A DNA stretch of 64,000 nt from Candidatus Ornithospirochaeta avicola (GTDB taxonomy: Bacteria > Spirochaetota > Spirochaetia > Sphaerochaetales > Sphaerochaetaceae): positions 82,127 to 146,126 of the forward strand of contig DXHU01000006.1 of the NCBI GenBank assembly GCA_019113245.1, written 5' to 3'. The first letter of the stretch is position 1. Every line of letters starts with the position of its first letter. Below, piece by piece: positions 8,274 to 15,652 of the stretch. The position numbers and the translations under genes are program-made. The notes below the pieces were generated by a model. The model was not told the origin of the DNA and made no database searches. It saw only the letters and a program-made list of their open reading frames with translations.

Positions 8274-9209
8274 ATGAAATCTGCAGTATTGGCCGTTCTT
8301 TTTCTTCTTGCTGTATCCTGCGCTCAGCCTTCTTTTGATGACAGCACTTTTTCTATTCTCACCTACAATGCATATCTGCTTTTTGATGACACAGTTGATG
8401 GGGATGAGTATTTCCCCTTCACTAAGGACGGAGGGTATGATGGGGATAAATACAGAAAAAGAATCTCTCTGACTTCCTCAGCCTTAATGAGCATGGATGC
8501 AACGCTTATAGTTTTAGAGGAAATCGAATCGGAAAAGGTCATTATTGATCTCATAAACGCGGGGTTATACAAGAGCGGATATAAATATTATGGTTTTATT
8601 GATACGGATATTCCGATTTCGGTTGCATTTATATCTAAAATACCTGTAAACAGTGTGTCTGTGCATTCCCTCGACGGGATGAGGCCGGTGCTTGAGGTGA
8701 ATCTTGATTTTAGAAGCGACAGCATCACTGTCTATGCCCTGCATGCTCCAAGCAGGTTAGGGGGCTCTGATGCGGAAGAAAAAAGAAGAGAACTTTTTGA
8801 ATATATCTCATTTCTTCTATCTTCCTCTGATTCTTTGGCAATTGCCGCAGGGGATTTTAATGAGGATGCGGGGAAGAGCAGCCTCATAAGCATTCCATCC
8901 AGTGGTTTTGATTCTCCTCTTTATGTGACTGAAGATGAGGGTGAGGTCTCTTCTTCAGTCTTTTTCTGTCCAACAGTCTCTTCTTTCTATGCCGGCACAT
9001 ATTTTTATGAGGACAAATGGTATTTCTTTGACAACATCATATTCACGTCCCATGCTTTTGATGACAGCATGCTTGAGTATCAGGGGACTGTGATTTATGA
9101 TAACCCTCCTTATACTGATTCTTATGGCAGGCCGCAAAAGTACGATATAAAGACAAACTCAGGCTATTCTGACCATCTGGCAGTCAAGGTCATCTTTCGC
9201 TACAATTAG
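8274..9209 (+). CDS. lipoprotein of the endonuclease/exonuclease/phosphatase superfamily
   Basis: The 311-residue product starts with a lipoprotein signal peptide ending LLAVSC (Cys16). It then shows the landmarks of the EEP (exonuclease III/sphingomyelinase/inositol phosphatase) fold: FSILTYNAYLLF near residue 27, a metal-binding Glu in VLEEIES, ALHAPS with its His, AAGDFNED, and a terminal SDHLAV. It is therefore probably a membrane-anchored metal-dependent phosphodiesterase or phosphatase on the periplasmic side. DNA, lipid and sugar-phosphate substrates are all possible. The next gene begins three bases after its stop, so they may form an operon. Confidence 0.8.
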   Translation: MKSAVLAVLFLLAVSCAQPSFDDSTFSILTYNAYLLFDDTVDGDEYFPFTKDGGYDGDKYRKRISLTSSALMSMDATLIVLEEIESEKVIIDLINAGLYKSGYKYYGFIDTDIPISVAFISKIPVNSVSVHSLDGMRPVLEVNLDFRSDSITVYALHAPSRLGGSDAEEKRRELFEYISFLLSSSDSLAIAAGDFNEDAGKSSLISIPSSGFDSPLYVTEDEGEVSSSVFFCPTVSSFYAGTYFYEDKWYFFDNIIFTSHAFDDSMLEYQGTVIYDNPPYTDSYGRPQKYDIKTNSGYSDHLAVKVIFRYN

Positions 9210-9212
9210 GCT

Positions 9213-9950
9213 ATGGTCGAAAATCTGGAAGAAGTGCTATTTGGCGGGCAGAGTTTTTCCTGGCGTAAGGAAGATATGTGCTACACTGCCGTTCTGAATG
9301 ACAGAGTGTACAGAATAAAATCAGCTGAGGATTTTTATCAGGACGAGTTTCTGTCTTCATATTTCAATACCTCATATGACTGGGAGGCCGCTGGCAGAGA
9401 GATAAGAAATAAGGATGAAATCCTCAGGCGTGCTGTGGACGAAGTGGGAATGCTCAGAATCCTGAAGCAGGACCCTTTCACGACCCTCATTTCCTTCATC
9501 CTTTCTCAGGCAAACAACATAAAGAGGATAACAGGGCTTTATGAGAGAATTTCACGGCGCTATGGCAAGAGAATAGACGAAGATCATTATAGCTTTCCCA
9601 CATTTGAAGAAATGAAGGATGCAACTGAGAGCGATCTCATCTCCCTTGGCACCGGATTCCGTGCGCCGTTCATTGTTGATGCAATAAGGCATGCAGACGT
9701 GCTTGACAGTCTTTATGCAATGAGCTTTGAGGAAGCAGAGAAGGAGCTTATGAAAATAAAGGGAATAGGGGAAAAGGTTGCTTCCTGCATACTCATATTT
9801 GCATACAACAAGATGGAGGCTTTTCCCATCGATGTATGGATGAAGAGAGTGATGAATGAGTATTATCCGGGAAAGGACAAGAGCTATTTTGCTCCATATG
9901 AGGCACTGTCGCAGCAGTACCTCTTTTCGTGGATAAGAAAAATCAGTTAA
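9213..9950 (+). CDS. ogg: 8-oxoguanine DNA glycosylase/AP lyase (HhH-GPD)
   Basis: The 245-residue helix-hairpin-helix glycosylase removes oxidised guanine from DNA in base-excision repair. The N-terminal GGQSFSWR is the OGG1-type signature. The hairpin GIGEKVASCI (about residues 185-194) carries the catalytic Lys, and the Asp in PIDVWMKR (about 210) activates it. The OGG1 N-terminal domain is short compared with the eukaryotic enzyme, as in bacterial OGG proteins. An AlkA-type 3-methyladenine function is less likely because the Lys is present. It converges on rex with a four-base overlap. Confidence 0.85.
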   Translation: MVENLEEVLFGGQSFSWRKEDMCYTAVLNDRVYRIKSAEDFYQDEFLSSYFNTSYDWEAAGREIRNKDEILRRAVDEVGMLRILKQDPFTTLISFILSQANNIKRITGLYERISRRYGKRIDEDHYSFPTFEEMKDATESDLISLGTGFRAPFIVDAIRHADVLDSLYAMSFEEAEKELMKIKGIGEKVASCILIFAYNKMEAFPIDVWMKRVMNEYYPGKDKSYFAPYEALSQQYLFSWIRKIS

Positions 9951-10585
9951 TCCTCTTTTCCCAGAAACTGTATCTCATAGAAAATCTGTTCAAGCTCCAG
10001 CGCGATGTTTATGTTGTGGACAACAGGGCGCATGCTTCCGTTTACGTTCCTGCTCTTTAGTGTGACAGGTGTGAAGTTCAGAATGCCCTCGATGTTTGTC
10101 TCGACAAGACGGGAGTAGCAGTCAGCTGCAGCGTTTTCAGGCACTGTTATGATGGCAACCTTGACATTCATGGCCTCCACCACCTCTTCAAGCCTGCTCA
10201 TCGGATAGACCGGAATAGGATTTGAAGCATCTGCGTATACAAGTGGATCGGAATCAAATCCAGCAACCACACGAATTCCATCCGGCTCGAATCCGGAGTA
10301 GTGCATGAGGGCTTTTCCAATTCTTCCGCACCCTATGATTATTACATTCTCAGACTCTCCTTTGCCAAGAATCTGAGCAAGCTTTTTTATAAGCTCTTCT
10401 ATCTCGTACCCGCCTCTTTTCTGGCCATGAATGGACAAAAGGGAGAAATCTTTTCTTACAATGGCCGCGCTTACCCCTGCAGCATCTGCAAGGTTATGTG
10501 CGAAAACTTTCTCTAAACCTATGGATCTCAGGCGATTAAGTGCCCTGTAATATCTCGTAATTCTACCTAACATGTCACTATTCAT
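9947..10585 (-). CDS. rex: redox-sensing transcriptional repressor Rex
   Basis: The 212-residue repressor has an N-terminal winged helix (about 1-80) and a Rossmann domain starting at VIIGCGRIGKAL (about 89-100). Rex dimers release DNA when NADH is high and typically control fermentation and hydrogenase genes. An AAGGAG Shine-Dalgarno lies nine bases before the ATG. The gene diverges from the [FeFe]-hydrogenase operon, and the intergenic region carries two palindromes, so autoregulation and control of the hydrogenase are likely but inferred. Confidence 0.93.
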   Translation of the reverse strand: MNSDMLGRITRYYRALNRLRSIGLEKVFAHNLADAAGVSAAIVRKDFSLLSIHGQKRGGYEIEELIKKLAQILGKGESENVIIIGCGRIGKALMHYSGFEPDGIRVVAGFDSDPLVYADASNPIPVYPMSRLEEVVEAMNVKVAIITVPENAAADCYSRLVETNIEGILNFTPVTLKSRNVNGSMRPVVHNINIALELEQIFYEIQFLGKED

Positions 10586-10611
10586 GATATTTTGCTCCTT
10601 TAATGTGAATA

Positions 10612-10660
10612 TGATAATATTAATATCAGATTTCAGTCAATCTTAATATTCTATATTAAG
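10612..10660. promoter_or_regulatory. two palindromes between rex and the hydrogenase operon (candidate operators)
   Basis: CTTAATAT-TCT-ATATTAAG at 10642-10660 is a perfect inverted repeat with eight-base arms. TGATAATATTAATATCA at 10612-10628 is an imperfect palindrome with seven of eight pairs matching. Neither equals the classical TTGTGA/TTGTTA Rex half-site, so binding by Rex is an inference from position. Confidence 0.5.
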
Positions 10661-10675
10661 TAAATGTGAATTTTA

Positions 10676-10704
10676 TTGCTTATCGATAAAAAAATAGCTA
10701 AAAT
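10676..10704 (+). promoter_or_regulatory. promoter of the hydrogenase operon
   Basis: TTGCTT (10676-10681) and TAAAAT (10699-10704) are 17 bases apart. The predicted start leaves a leader of about 20 bases containing AAGGAG before the ATG at 10731. The perfect palindrome ends 15 bases upstream of the -35 box. Confidence 0.65.
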
Positions 10705-10730
10705 AACTCTGTTACAAAAAGGAGAAATAA

Positions 10731-11195
10731 ATGTCTCAGAATTTGTTTTCAGATGAGCTGAATTCATTCATTGATCAGTGGAAAGAAAAGAAAGGCAATC
10801 TCATCATGATTCTTCATAAGGTGCAGCAGGAGTTCGGATATATCTCCCGCGAGGCTGCCCAGGAGGTTGCTGACAAGCTCGGGGTGCCTCTTGCCACAAT
10901 CTGGGGAGTAGTCACCTTCTATCATTTTTTCAAGCTCAACAAGCCGGGAAAATACAATATACAGGTATGTCTTGGAACTGCATGCTACTTAAAGGGAGGC
11001 GATATCATAATCGATGAACTGGAAAAGCAGGTCGGACTTACAGTCGGTGGCCTGACAGAGGATGGAAGATTCTCTCTTGAGGCTGTTCGCTGTGTCGGAT
11101 GCTGCGGACTTGCTCCTGTTATGACAATCTCAGGAGAGGTTTTTGGCAAGGTCACAAAGGACCAGATACCGGGAATCCTTGACAAGTTTGCGTGA
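10731..11195 (+). CDS. hydC: [FeFe]-hydrogenase NuoE-like [2Fe-2S] subunit (HydC)
   Basis: The 154-residue NuoE/24-kDa-type thioredoxin-fold protein binds one [2Fe-2S] cluster with cysteines in CLGTACYLKG and AVRCVGCCGLAPV (about residues 83-127). It is the small electron-transfer subunit of NAD-dependent, commonly electron-bifurcating, multimeric [FeFe] hydrogenases. It is the first gene of an operon with a GHKL ATPase, a ferredoxin-like protein, a NuoF subunit and HydA. A NADH dehydrogenase complex I origin is rejected because no other nuo genes are present. Confidence 0.9.
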   Translation: MSQNLFSDELNSFIDQWKEKKGNLIMILHKVQQEFGYISREAAQEVADKLGVPLATIWGVVTFYHFFKLNKPGKYNIQVCLGTACYLKGGDIIIDELEKQVGLTVGGLTEDGRFSLEAVRCVGCCGLAPVMTISGEVFGKVTKDQIPGILDKFA

Positions 11196-11629
11196 TGGAA
11201 AGCTCCGATGCTCTGATTGAGGCTGTGAAGAACAGCATCCAGGCGCTCTCGTCTTATGTGAGACTCACCCTCGACTACAAAAGAGATTCTGTTGAAGTGA
11301 GTGTTCTCGATGACGGGAAGAAAGGCGTGGACAAGAAGGGAGAAGGGAAGGGACTTGTTCTGATAAAGAAAGTGAGCACTTCCTTTGAAATGAAGGATTG
11401 CTCTCCAGGCACCCTGGTTTCCTTCACCCTGAATCTCGATAAGAGCATGAGAGACATAGCCCCGGCAGTTGCCTCGCTCTTCAATTACACAGAAAAGCTT
11501 GTGCTTGTGATAATGAAAGACGGCAAGATTGCTTTCACGTATTCAGTGGAAAGAAGGGCTGAAAGCGCAAAAGAGATCAGGATGATAAAAGAGCTGATTA
11601 GGAAAGAGGAGAAGAGATGGCTAAGCTAA
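11195..11629 (+). CDS. GHKL-type ATPase-like protein of the hydrogenase operon
   Basis: The product of about 144 residues has a histidine-kinase-type ATP-binding fold: an N-box-like EAVKNSI near the start, VSVLDDGKKG (G1-like) and GEGKGLVLIKK (G2-like). There is no dimerisation or His-phosphorylation domain. A small kinase-like ORF between the NuoE and NuoF genes is a known companion of clostridial and Acetobacterium hydrogenase operons (called HydE there), with unclear function. The ATG at 11195 overlaps the hydC stop by one base; a GTG at 11192 is the alternative. The C-terminal part (about 100-144) is extra and unassigned. Confidence 0.7.
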   Translation: MESSDALIEAVKNSIQALSSYVRLTLDYKRDSVEVSVLDDGKKGVDKKGEGKGLVLIKKVSTSFEMKDCSPGTLVSFTLNLDKSMRDIAPAVASLFNYTEKLVLVIMKDGKIAFTYSVERRAESAKEIRMIKELIRKEEKRWLS

Positions 11630-11991
11630 CATTGGAAGAACTGCACGAAATAAGAAGCAGGGAACAAGAAAAGATGAAGAAACGTGATATCCATAACCGT
11701 GCAATCCATGTGATTGTCTCAATGGGTACCAGCGGAATTGAAAAAGGTGCAAAGGTCATTTTGAATGAGCTTGCTGATGAGATTGAAAGACAGAATGTCG
11801 AGGGTGTGATAATCACACAGGCAGGAAGCATCAAGAAAGGTGCAGAACCGGTTGTGCAGATTCACAGCCCGAAAGTTGGTCTTGTCACATATGGAAACGT
11901 GAAGAAGTCAGACTGCAAGAACATTGTAGAGAAGACGGTAAAAGGCGGTGTTGTTATAAATGAGCTTGCTGTGACACCGGATGAGGAGTAG
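11617..11991 (+). CDS. [2Fe-2S] thioredoxin-like protein lacking the cluster cysteines (HydD-like)
   Basis: The 124-residue protein aligns by eye with the thioredoxin-like [2Fe-2S] ferredoxin domain seen at the N-terminus of NuoF-type subunits: VIVSMGTSGIEKGAKVIL, then ITQAGSIKKGAEPVVQI, then VTYGNV. The positions normally held by cluster cysteines (C.GT.GC, TGC.G.C) are Ser, Ser, Ser and Ile; the only Cys lies elsewhere (SDCKNI). It probably does not bind a cluster and may be structural or assembly-related. GAGGAG precedes the ATG, which overlaps the preceding gene by 13 bases. Confidence 0.7.
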   Translation: MAKLTLEELHEIRSREQEKMKKRDIHNRAIHVIVSMGTSGIEKGAKVILNELADEIERQNVEGVIITQAGSIKKGAEPVVQIHSPKVGLVTYGNVKKSDCKNIVEKTVKGGVVINELAVTPDEE

Positions 11992-11999
11992 GAGGTAAT

Positions 12000-13787
12000 A
12001 TGGCTTTCAAGAATTATATCCTGGTCTGCGGCGGAACCGGATGTGAATCATCCCGCTCGGATCAGATTTACAAGAACCTCATTGAAGAGGCAAAGGCTCA
12101 GGGAGTAGCTGACCAGGTCCAGGTCATCAAGACTGGATGCTTTGGCTTCTGTGAACAGGGCCCGATTGTAAAGGTCCTTCCAGAGGACAGCTTCTATGTA
12201 CAGGTAAAGCCTGAAGATGCAAAAGAGATTATAAGCGAGCATGTGATAAAGGGAAGGGAGATTGCAAGACTCCAGTACGGACATACAGTGAGAAAGCCGT
12301 ATGAAGAGGTTGAGGATATCCAGTTCTATCAGAAGCAGCAGAGAATCGTTTTGAGAAACTGCGGAATAATCGATCCGGAGAATATTGACGAGTATATCGC
12401 ACGTGACGGTTACAAGGCTCTTGAGAAAGTCCTTTTTGACATGAGCGAAGATGATGTGATTGAGGAGCTCAAGACAGCAGGACTGAGAGGCCGTGGCGGT
12501 GCCGGATTCCCGACATGGATGAAGTGGAACTTCACAAAGCAGGCAGACGGCGATGAAAAATATGTCGTATGCAATGCAGATGAGGGCGACCCGGGAGCAT
12601 ACATGGACAGGTCCACTCTCGAAGGAGACCCGCACTCTGTTCTTGAAGCGATGACAATCTGCGGAAAGACAATCGGTGCACATAACGGATATATCTACAT
12701 CCGTGCAGAATATCCTCTTGCAATCCATCGCCTTGAGGTTGCCATGGCTCAGGCAAGGGAGTATGGTCTGCTTGGAAAGGACATACTTGGAAGCGGTTTT
12801 GATTTCAATATCGAAATTAGGCTTGGAGCAGGTGCTTTTGTATGCGGTGAGGAGACTGCTCTTTTGCAGTCAATTGAAGGACACCGCGGAATGCCGATGC
12901 CTCGCCCGCCATTCCCGGCAACAAAGGGCCTATGGGGAAAACCGACAGTCATCAACAATGTTGAGACATGGGCAAACATCCCTGAGATTATAGTCAAGGG
13001 AGGATCATGGTTTGCTTCAATCGGTACGGCAGACAGCCATGGTACCAAGGTCTTTGCCCTGACAGGAAAGGTATGCAACTCCGGTCTTGTTGAAGTCCCG
13101 ATGGGAACAACGCTGAGAGAAATCGTATTTGATATCGGCGGCGGAATCGCTCATGGAAAGAAATTCAAGGCCGTTCAGACAGGAGGTCCTTCAGGAGGAG
13201 TCATCACAGAGGAGAACCTTGACACTCCGATTGATTTCGGATCCCTTATGAAGATTGGATCAATGATGGGTTCCGGCGGTATGATTGTCATGGATGAGGA
13301 TGACTGTATTGTAGATGTCGCCAAATTCTATCTCAACTTCACAATTGATGAGTCATGCGGAAAGTGTGCTCCTTGCAGAATCGGAGGAAAGACACTTTAT
13401 GCAATCCTTGAGAAAATCACACAGGGAAAGGCAACAGACAAGGACCTTGATCAGCTTTATACCATTGCCCATGCAATGCAGAAAGGTTCCCTCTGCGCCC
13501 TAGGCCAGACAAGTCCGAACCCGATTCTCTCAACACTCAAATACTTCCCTGAGGAGTATGAGGCACATATTAAAGGCAAGAAGTGTCCTGCAGGAAAGTG
13601 CAAGAAGCTCATTTCATACCAGATTGACCCGTCAAAGTGCATCGGATGTACAGCATGTGCAAGAAAATGCCCTGTCGGTGCTATTTCAGGAGAACTCAAG
13701 AAGCCTCACAGCATCAATACACAGGTATGTATCAAGTGCGGTGTCTGTAAGGACACATGTAAATTCTCTGCTATCAGCGTGAAGTAA
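12000..13787 (+). CDS. hydB: [FeFe]-hydrogenase NuoF-like NAD(P)H- and FMN-binding subunit (HydB)
   Basis: The 595-residue flavoprotein passes electrons between NAD(H) and the hydrogenase. It has an N-terminal [2Fe-2S] thioredoxin-like domain (GGTGC and TGCFGFC), a NADH/FMN domain with GRGGAGFPTWMKW (about residue 162), CNADEGDPGAYMDRS and GAGAFVCGEETALL, a [4Fe-4S] site ESCGKCAPCRIGG (about 450), and two C-terminal ferredoxin [4Fe-4S] motifs, CIGCTACARKCP and CIKCGVCKDTC (about 548-590). This architecture is that of bifurcating hydrogenases and formate dehydrogenases. Bifurcation (NADH plus ferredoxin to H2) is inferred from homology. Confidence 0.93.
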   Translation: MAFKNYILVCGGTGCESSRSDQIYKNLIEEAKAQGVADQVQVIKTGCFGFCEQGPIVKVLPEDSFYVQVKPEDAKEIISEHVIKGREIARLQYGHTVRKPYEEVEDIQFYQKQQRIVLRNCGIIDPENIDEYIARDGYKALEKVLFDMSEDDVIEELKTAGLRGRGGAGFPTWMKWNFTKQADGDEKYVVCNADEGDPGAYMDRSTLEGDPHSVLEAMTICGKTIGAHNGYIYIRAEYPLAIHRLEVAMAQAREYGLLGKDILGSGFDFNIEIRLGAGAFVCGEETALLQSIEGHRGMPMPRPPFPATKGLWGKPTVINNVETWANIPEIIVKGGSWFASIGTADSHGTKVFALTGKVCNSGLVEVPMGTTLREIVFDIGGGIAHGKKFKAVQTGGPSGGVITEENLDTPIDFGSLMKIGSMMGSGGMIVMDEDDCIVDVAKFYLNFTIDESCGKCAPCRIGGKTLYAILEKITQGKATDKDLDQLYTIAHAMQKGSLCALGQTSPNPILSTLKYFPEEYEAHIKGKKCPAGKCKKLISYQIDPSKCIGCTACARKCPVGAISGELKKPHSINTQVCIKCGVCKDTCKFSAISVK

Positions 13788-13802
13788 GGAGGACTGGAGA
13801 TT

Positions 13803-15542
13803 ATGATTCATTTGACAATAAACGGAATTCCTGTAGAAGTTGAAGCAGGAACAAGCGTGCTTGAAGCAGCAAAGAAGGCAGGAGTCAGAATCCCGACACT
13901 CTGCTATCATCCGGACTTGAAGCCATTCGGGTCATGCGGACTGTGCGTATGCAAGCAGGAAGGATCTGCAAAGATTCTCCGCGCATGTGCAACACCATGC
14001 GCCGAGGGTATGAGAATCATCACACATGACGATGAGCTTTATGAAGTCAGGAAGACAATCATAGAGCTTACGATGTCAACACATCCTACAAGCTGTCTGA
14101 CATGTGTGAGAAACAATAAGTGCGAGTTACAGAAGCTTGCAATCGAATATGGAATCCGCGAGCAGCCGTTTGCACCGAGAATCAAGGAAAGAGTAATCGA
14201 CGATTCTACAGGAGTCATAGTGCTTGATCCTTATAAGTGCATAAAGTGCGGACGCTGTGTTCAGGTATGCCAGCAGCTTCAGGGAGTATATGCTCTCGAG
14301 TTCATAGGCCGTGGCGATGGCACATCAATGAGCCCGGCAGCTTCTCTTCCTCTCAACGAGAGCCCATGCATCAAGTGCGGACAGTGCATAACACATTGCC
14401 CAGTGGGAGCTATCTATGAAGTTGATGAGGTTTCTCCTGTAATGAAGGCAATACACAATCCTGACAAGATTACTGTAGTGCAGATGGCTCCTGCTGTCAG
14501 GGTAGCTCTTGGTGAGGAGTTCGGTCTTGAGCCGGGAGAGATCACAACAGGAAAGATCTACACAGCACTCAGGCGCCTTGGCTTTGATTATGTATTTGAT
14601 ACAAACTTCGGTGCTGACCTGACGATTATGGAAGAGGGCAGCGAGCTGGTCGATAGAATCAAGAACAAGGGAGTGCTTCCTCAGTTCACTTCATGCTGTC
14701 CAGGATGGATAAACTACATCGAAGAGTATTATCCGGATCTTCTTGACAACCTATCAAGCGCAAAGAGCCCGATGATGATGCAGGGTGCAATCACAAAGAC
14801 ATACTGGGCAGAGAAGGCCGGAATAGATCCTGAGAAGATTTTCTCTGTTGCAATCATGCCATGCACTGCAAAGAAGGATGAGATAAGAAGACCTATAAGC
14901 GCTGCAGGAAAGGATGTTGATGTGGTGCTCACTACAAGAGAGCTTGCAAGAATCATCAGCCAGTACGGTATTGATTTCAAGAACCTTGAAGAGAGCGAGG
15001 CAGATTCTCCGATTGGAGAATATACGGGAGCCGGAACAATCTTCGGAGTCACCGGAGGAGTCATGGAAGCTGCAGTCAGGACTGCATATAAGCTTGTCAC
15101 TGACAAGGAGCTTGATAAAGTTGAAGTTGATGCAGTGCGCGGTCTTGAGGAAGTCAAGAAGGGTACTGTGGACTTTGACGGCACTTCTGTCCGTGTTGCT
15201 GTCATCCATGGGATGGCAAATGCCAAGGAAATCCTTGAAGAGGTGAGAGCAGCAAAGAAGGAAGGAAAGCAGGCTCCGTATGAGTTCATAGAGATTATGG
15301 CATGCCGTGGCGGCTGTATCGCCGGCGGCGGACAGCCGATTGGAACTGATGACGAGGTCAGAAAACAGAGGACAGAGGGACTTTATACAGATGATGAGAA
15401 ATGTACTCTCCGCCGCTCTCATGAGAATCCGTCAATCAAGAGGATATACAAGGATTATCTTGGTGCTCCTCTTTCACATAAGTCTCATGAACTTCTTCAT
15501 ACGAGCTTTTCAGAAAAGAATGTCTATAAGGACATAAGGTAA
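13803..15542 (+). CDS. hydA: [FeFe] hydrogenase catalytic subunit (HydA)
   Basis: The 579-residue enzyme evolves or oxidises H2. It begins with a plant-type [2Fe-2S] domain (CYHPDLKPFGSCGLCVC), followed by the His-Cys3 [4Fe-4S] motif and two ferredoxin [4Fe-4S] motifs (CIKCGRCVQVC, CIKCGQCITHCP). The H-cluster signatures are complete: TSCCPGW (L1, about 297), MPCTAKKDEIRR (L2, about 352) and MACRGGCIAGGGQP (L3, about 499), ending with the small-subunit-like tail. GGAGG precedes the ATG. The maturases HydE, HydF and HydG are not in this window. The operon closes with a strong terminator. Confidence 0.96.
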   Translation: MIHLTINGIPVEVEAGTSVLEAAKKAGVRIPTLCYHPDLKPFGSCGLCVCKQEGSAKILRACATPCAEGMRIITHDDELYEVRKTIIELTMSTHPTSCLTCVRNNKCELQKLAIEYGIREQPFAPRIKERVIDDSTGVIVLDPYKCIKCGRCVQVCQQLQGVYALEFIGRGDGTSMSPAASLPLNESPCIKCGQCITHCPVGAIYEVDEVSPVMKAIHNPDKITVVQMAPAVRVALGEEFGLEPGEITTGKIYTALRRLGFDYVFDTNFGADLTIMEEGSELVDRIKNKGVLPQFTSCCPGWINYIEEYYPDLLDNLSSAKSPMMMQGAITKTYWAEKAGIDPEKIFSVAIMPCTAKKDEIRRPISAAGKDVDVVLTTRELARIISQYGIDFKNLEESEADSPIGEYTGAGTIFGVTGGVMEAAVRTAYKLVTDKELDKVEVDAVRGLEEVKKGTVDFDGTSVRVAVIHGMANAKEILEEVRAAKKEGKQAPYEFIEIMACRGGCIAGGGQPIGTDDEVRKQRTEGLYTDDEKCTLRRSHENPSIKRIYKDYLGAPLSHKSHELLHTSFSEKNVYKDIR

Positions 15543-15562
15543 CCGATATTCCTGCAAACGGG

Positions 15563-15604
15563 GCCCCTCTTCTCCAGACAAGGCTGGAGGAAGGGGCTTT
15601 TTTA
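15563..15604 (+). terminator. intrinsic terminator of the hydrogenase operon
   Basis: GCCCCT..CTCCAG (from 15563) pairs with CTGGAG..AGGGGC (to 15597) and is followed by a T run. The stem is long and G+C-rich with one internal bulge. Confidence 0.85.
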
Positions 15605-15633
15605 TTGAAAAAAACAGCGCACTTGTTTATTCT
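15605..15633 (+). promoter_or_regulatory. feoAB promoter
   Basis: TTGAAA (15605-15610) and TATTCT (15628-15633) are 17 bases apart. AAGGAG follows upstream of the ATG at 15653. I see no convincing Fur box. Confidence 0.55.
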
Positions 15634-15652
15634 TTCAGCCAAGGAGAAATAA

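Noticed and set aside
15605..15652. Fur box in front of feoAB
   Set aside because: No palindrome resembling GATAATGATTATC was found in the short promoter region.
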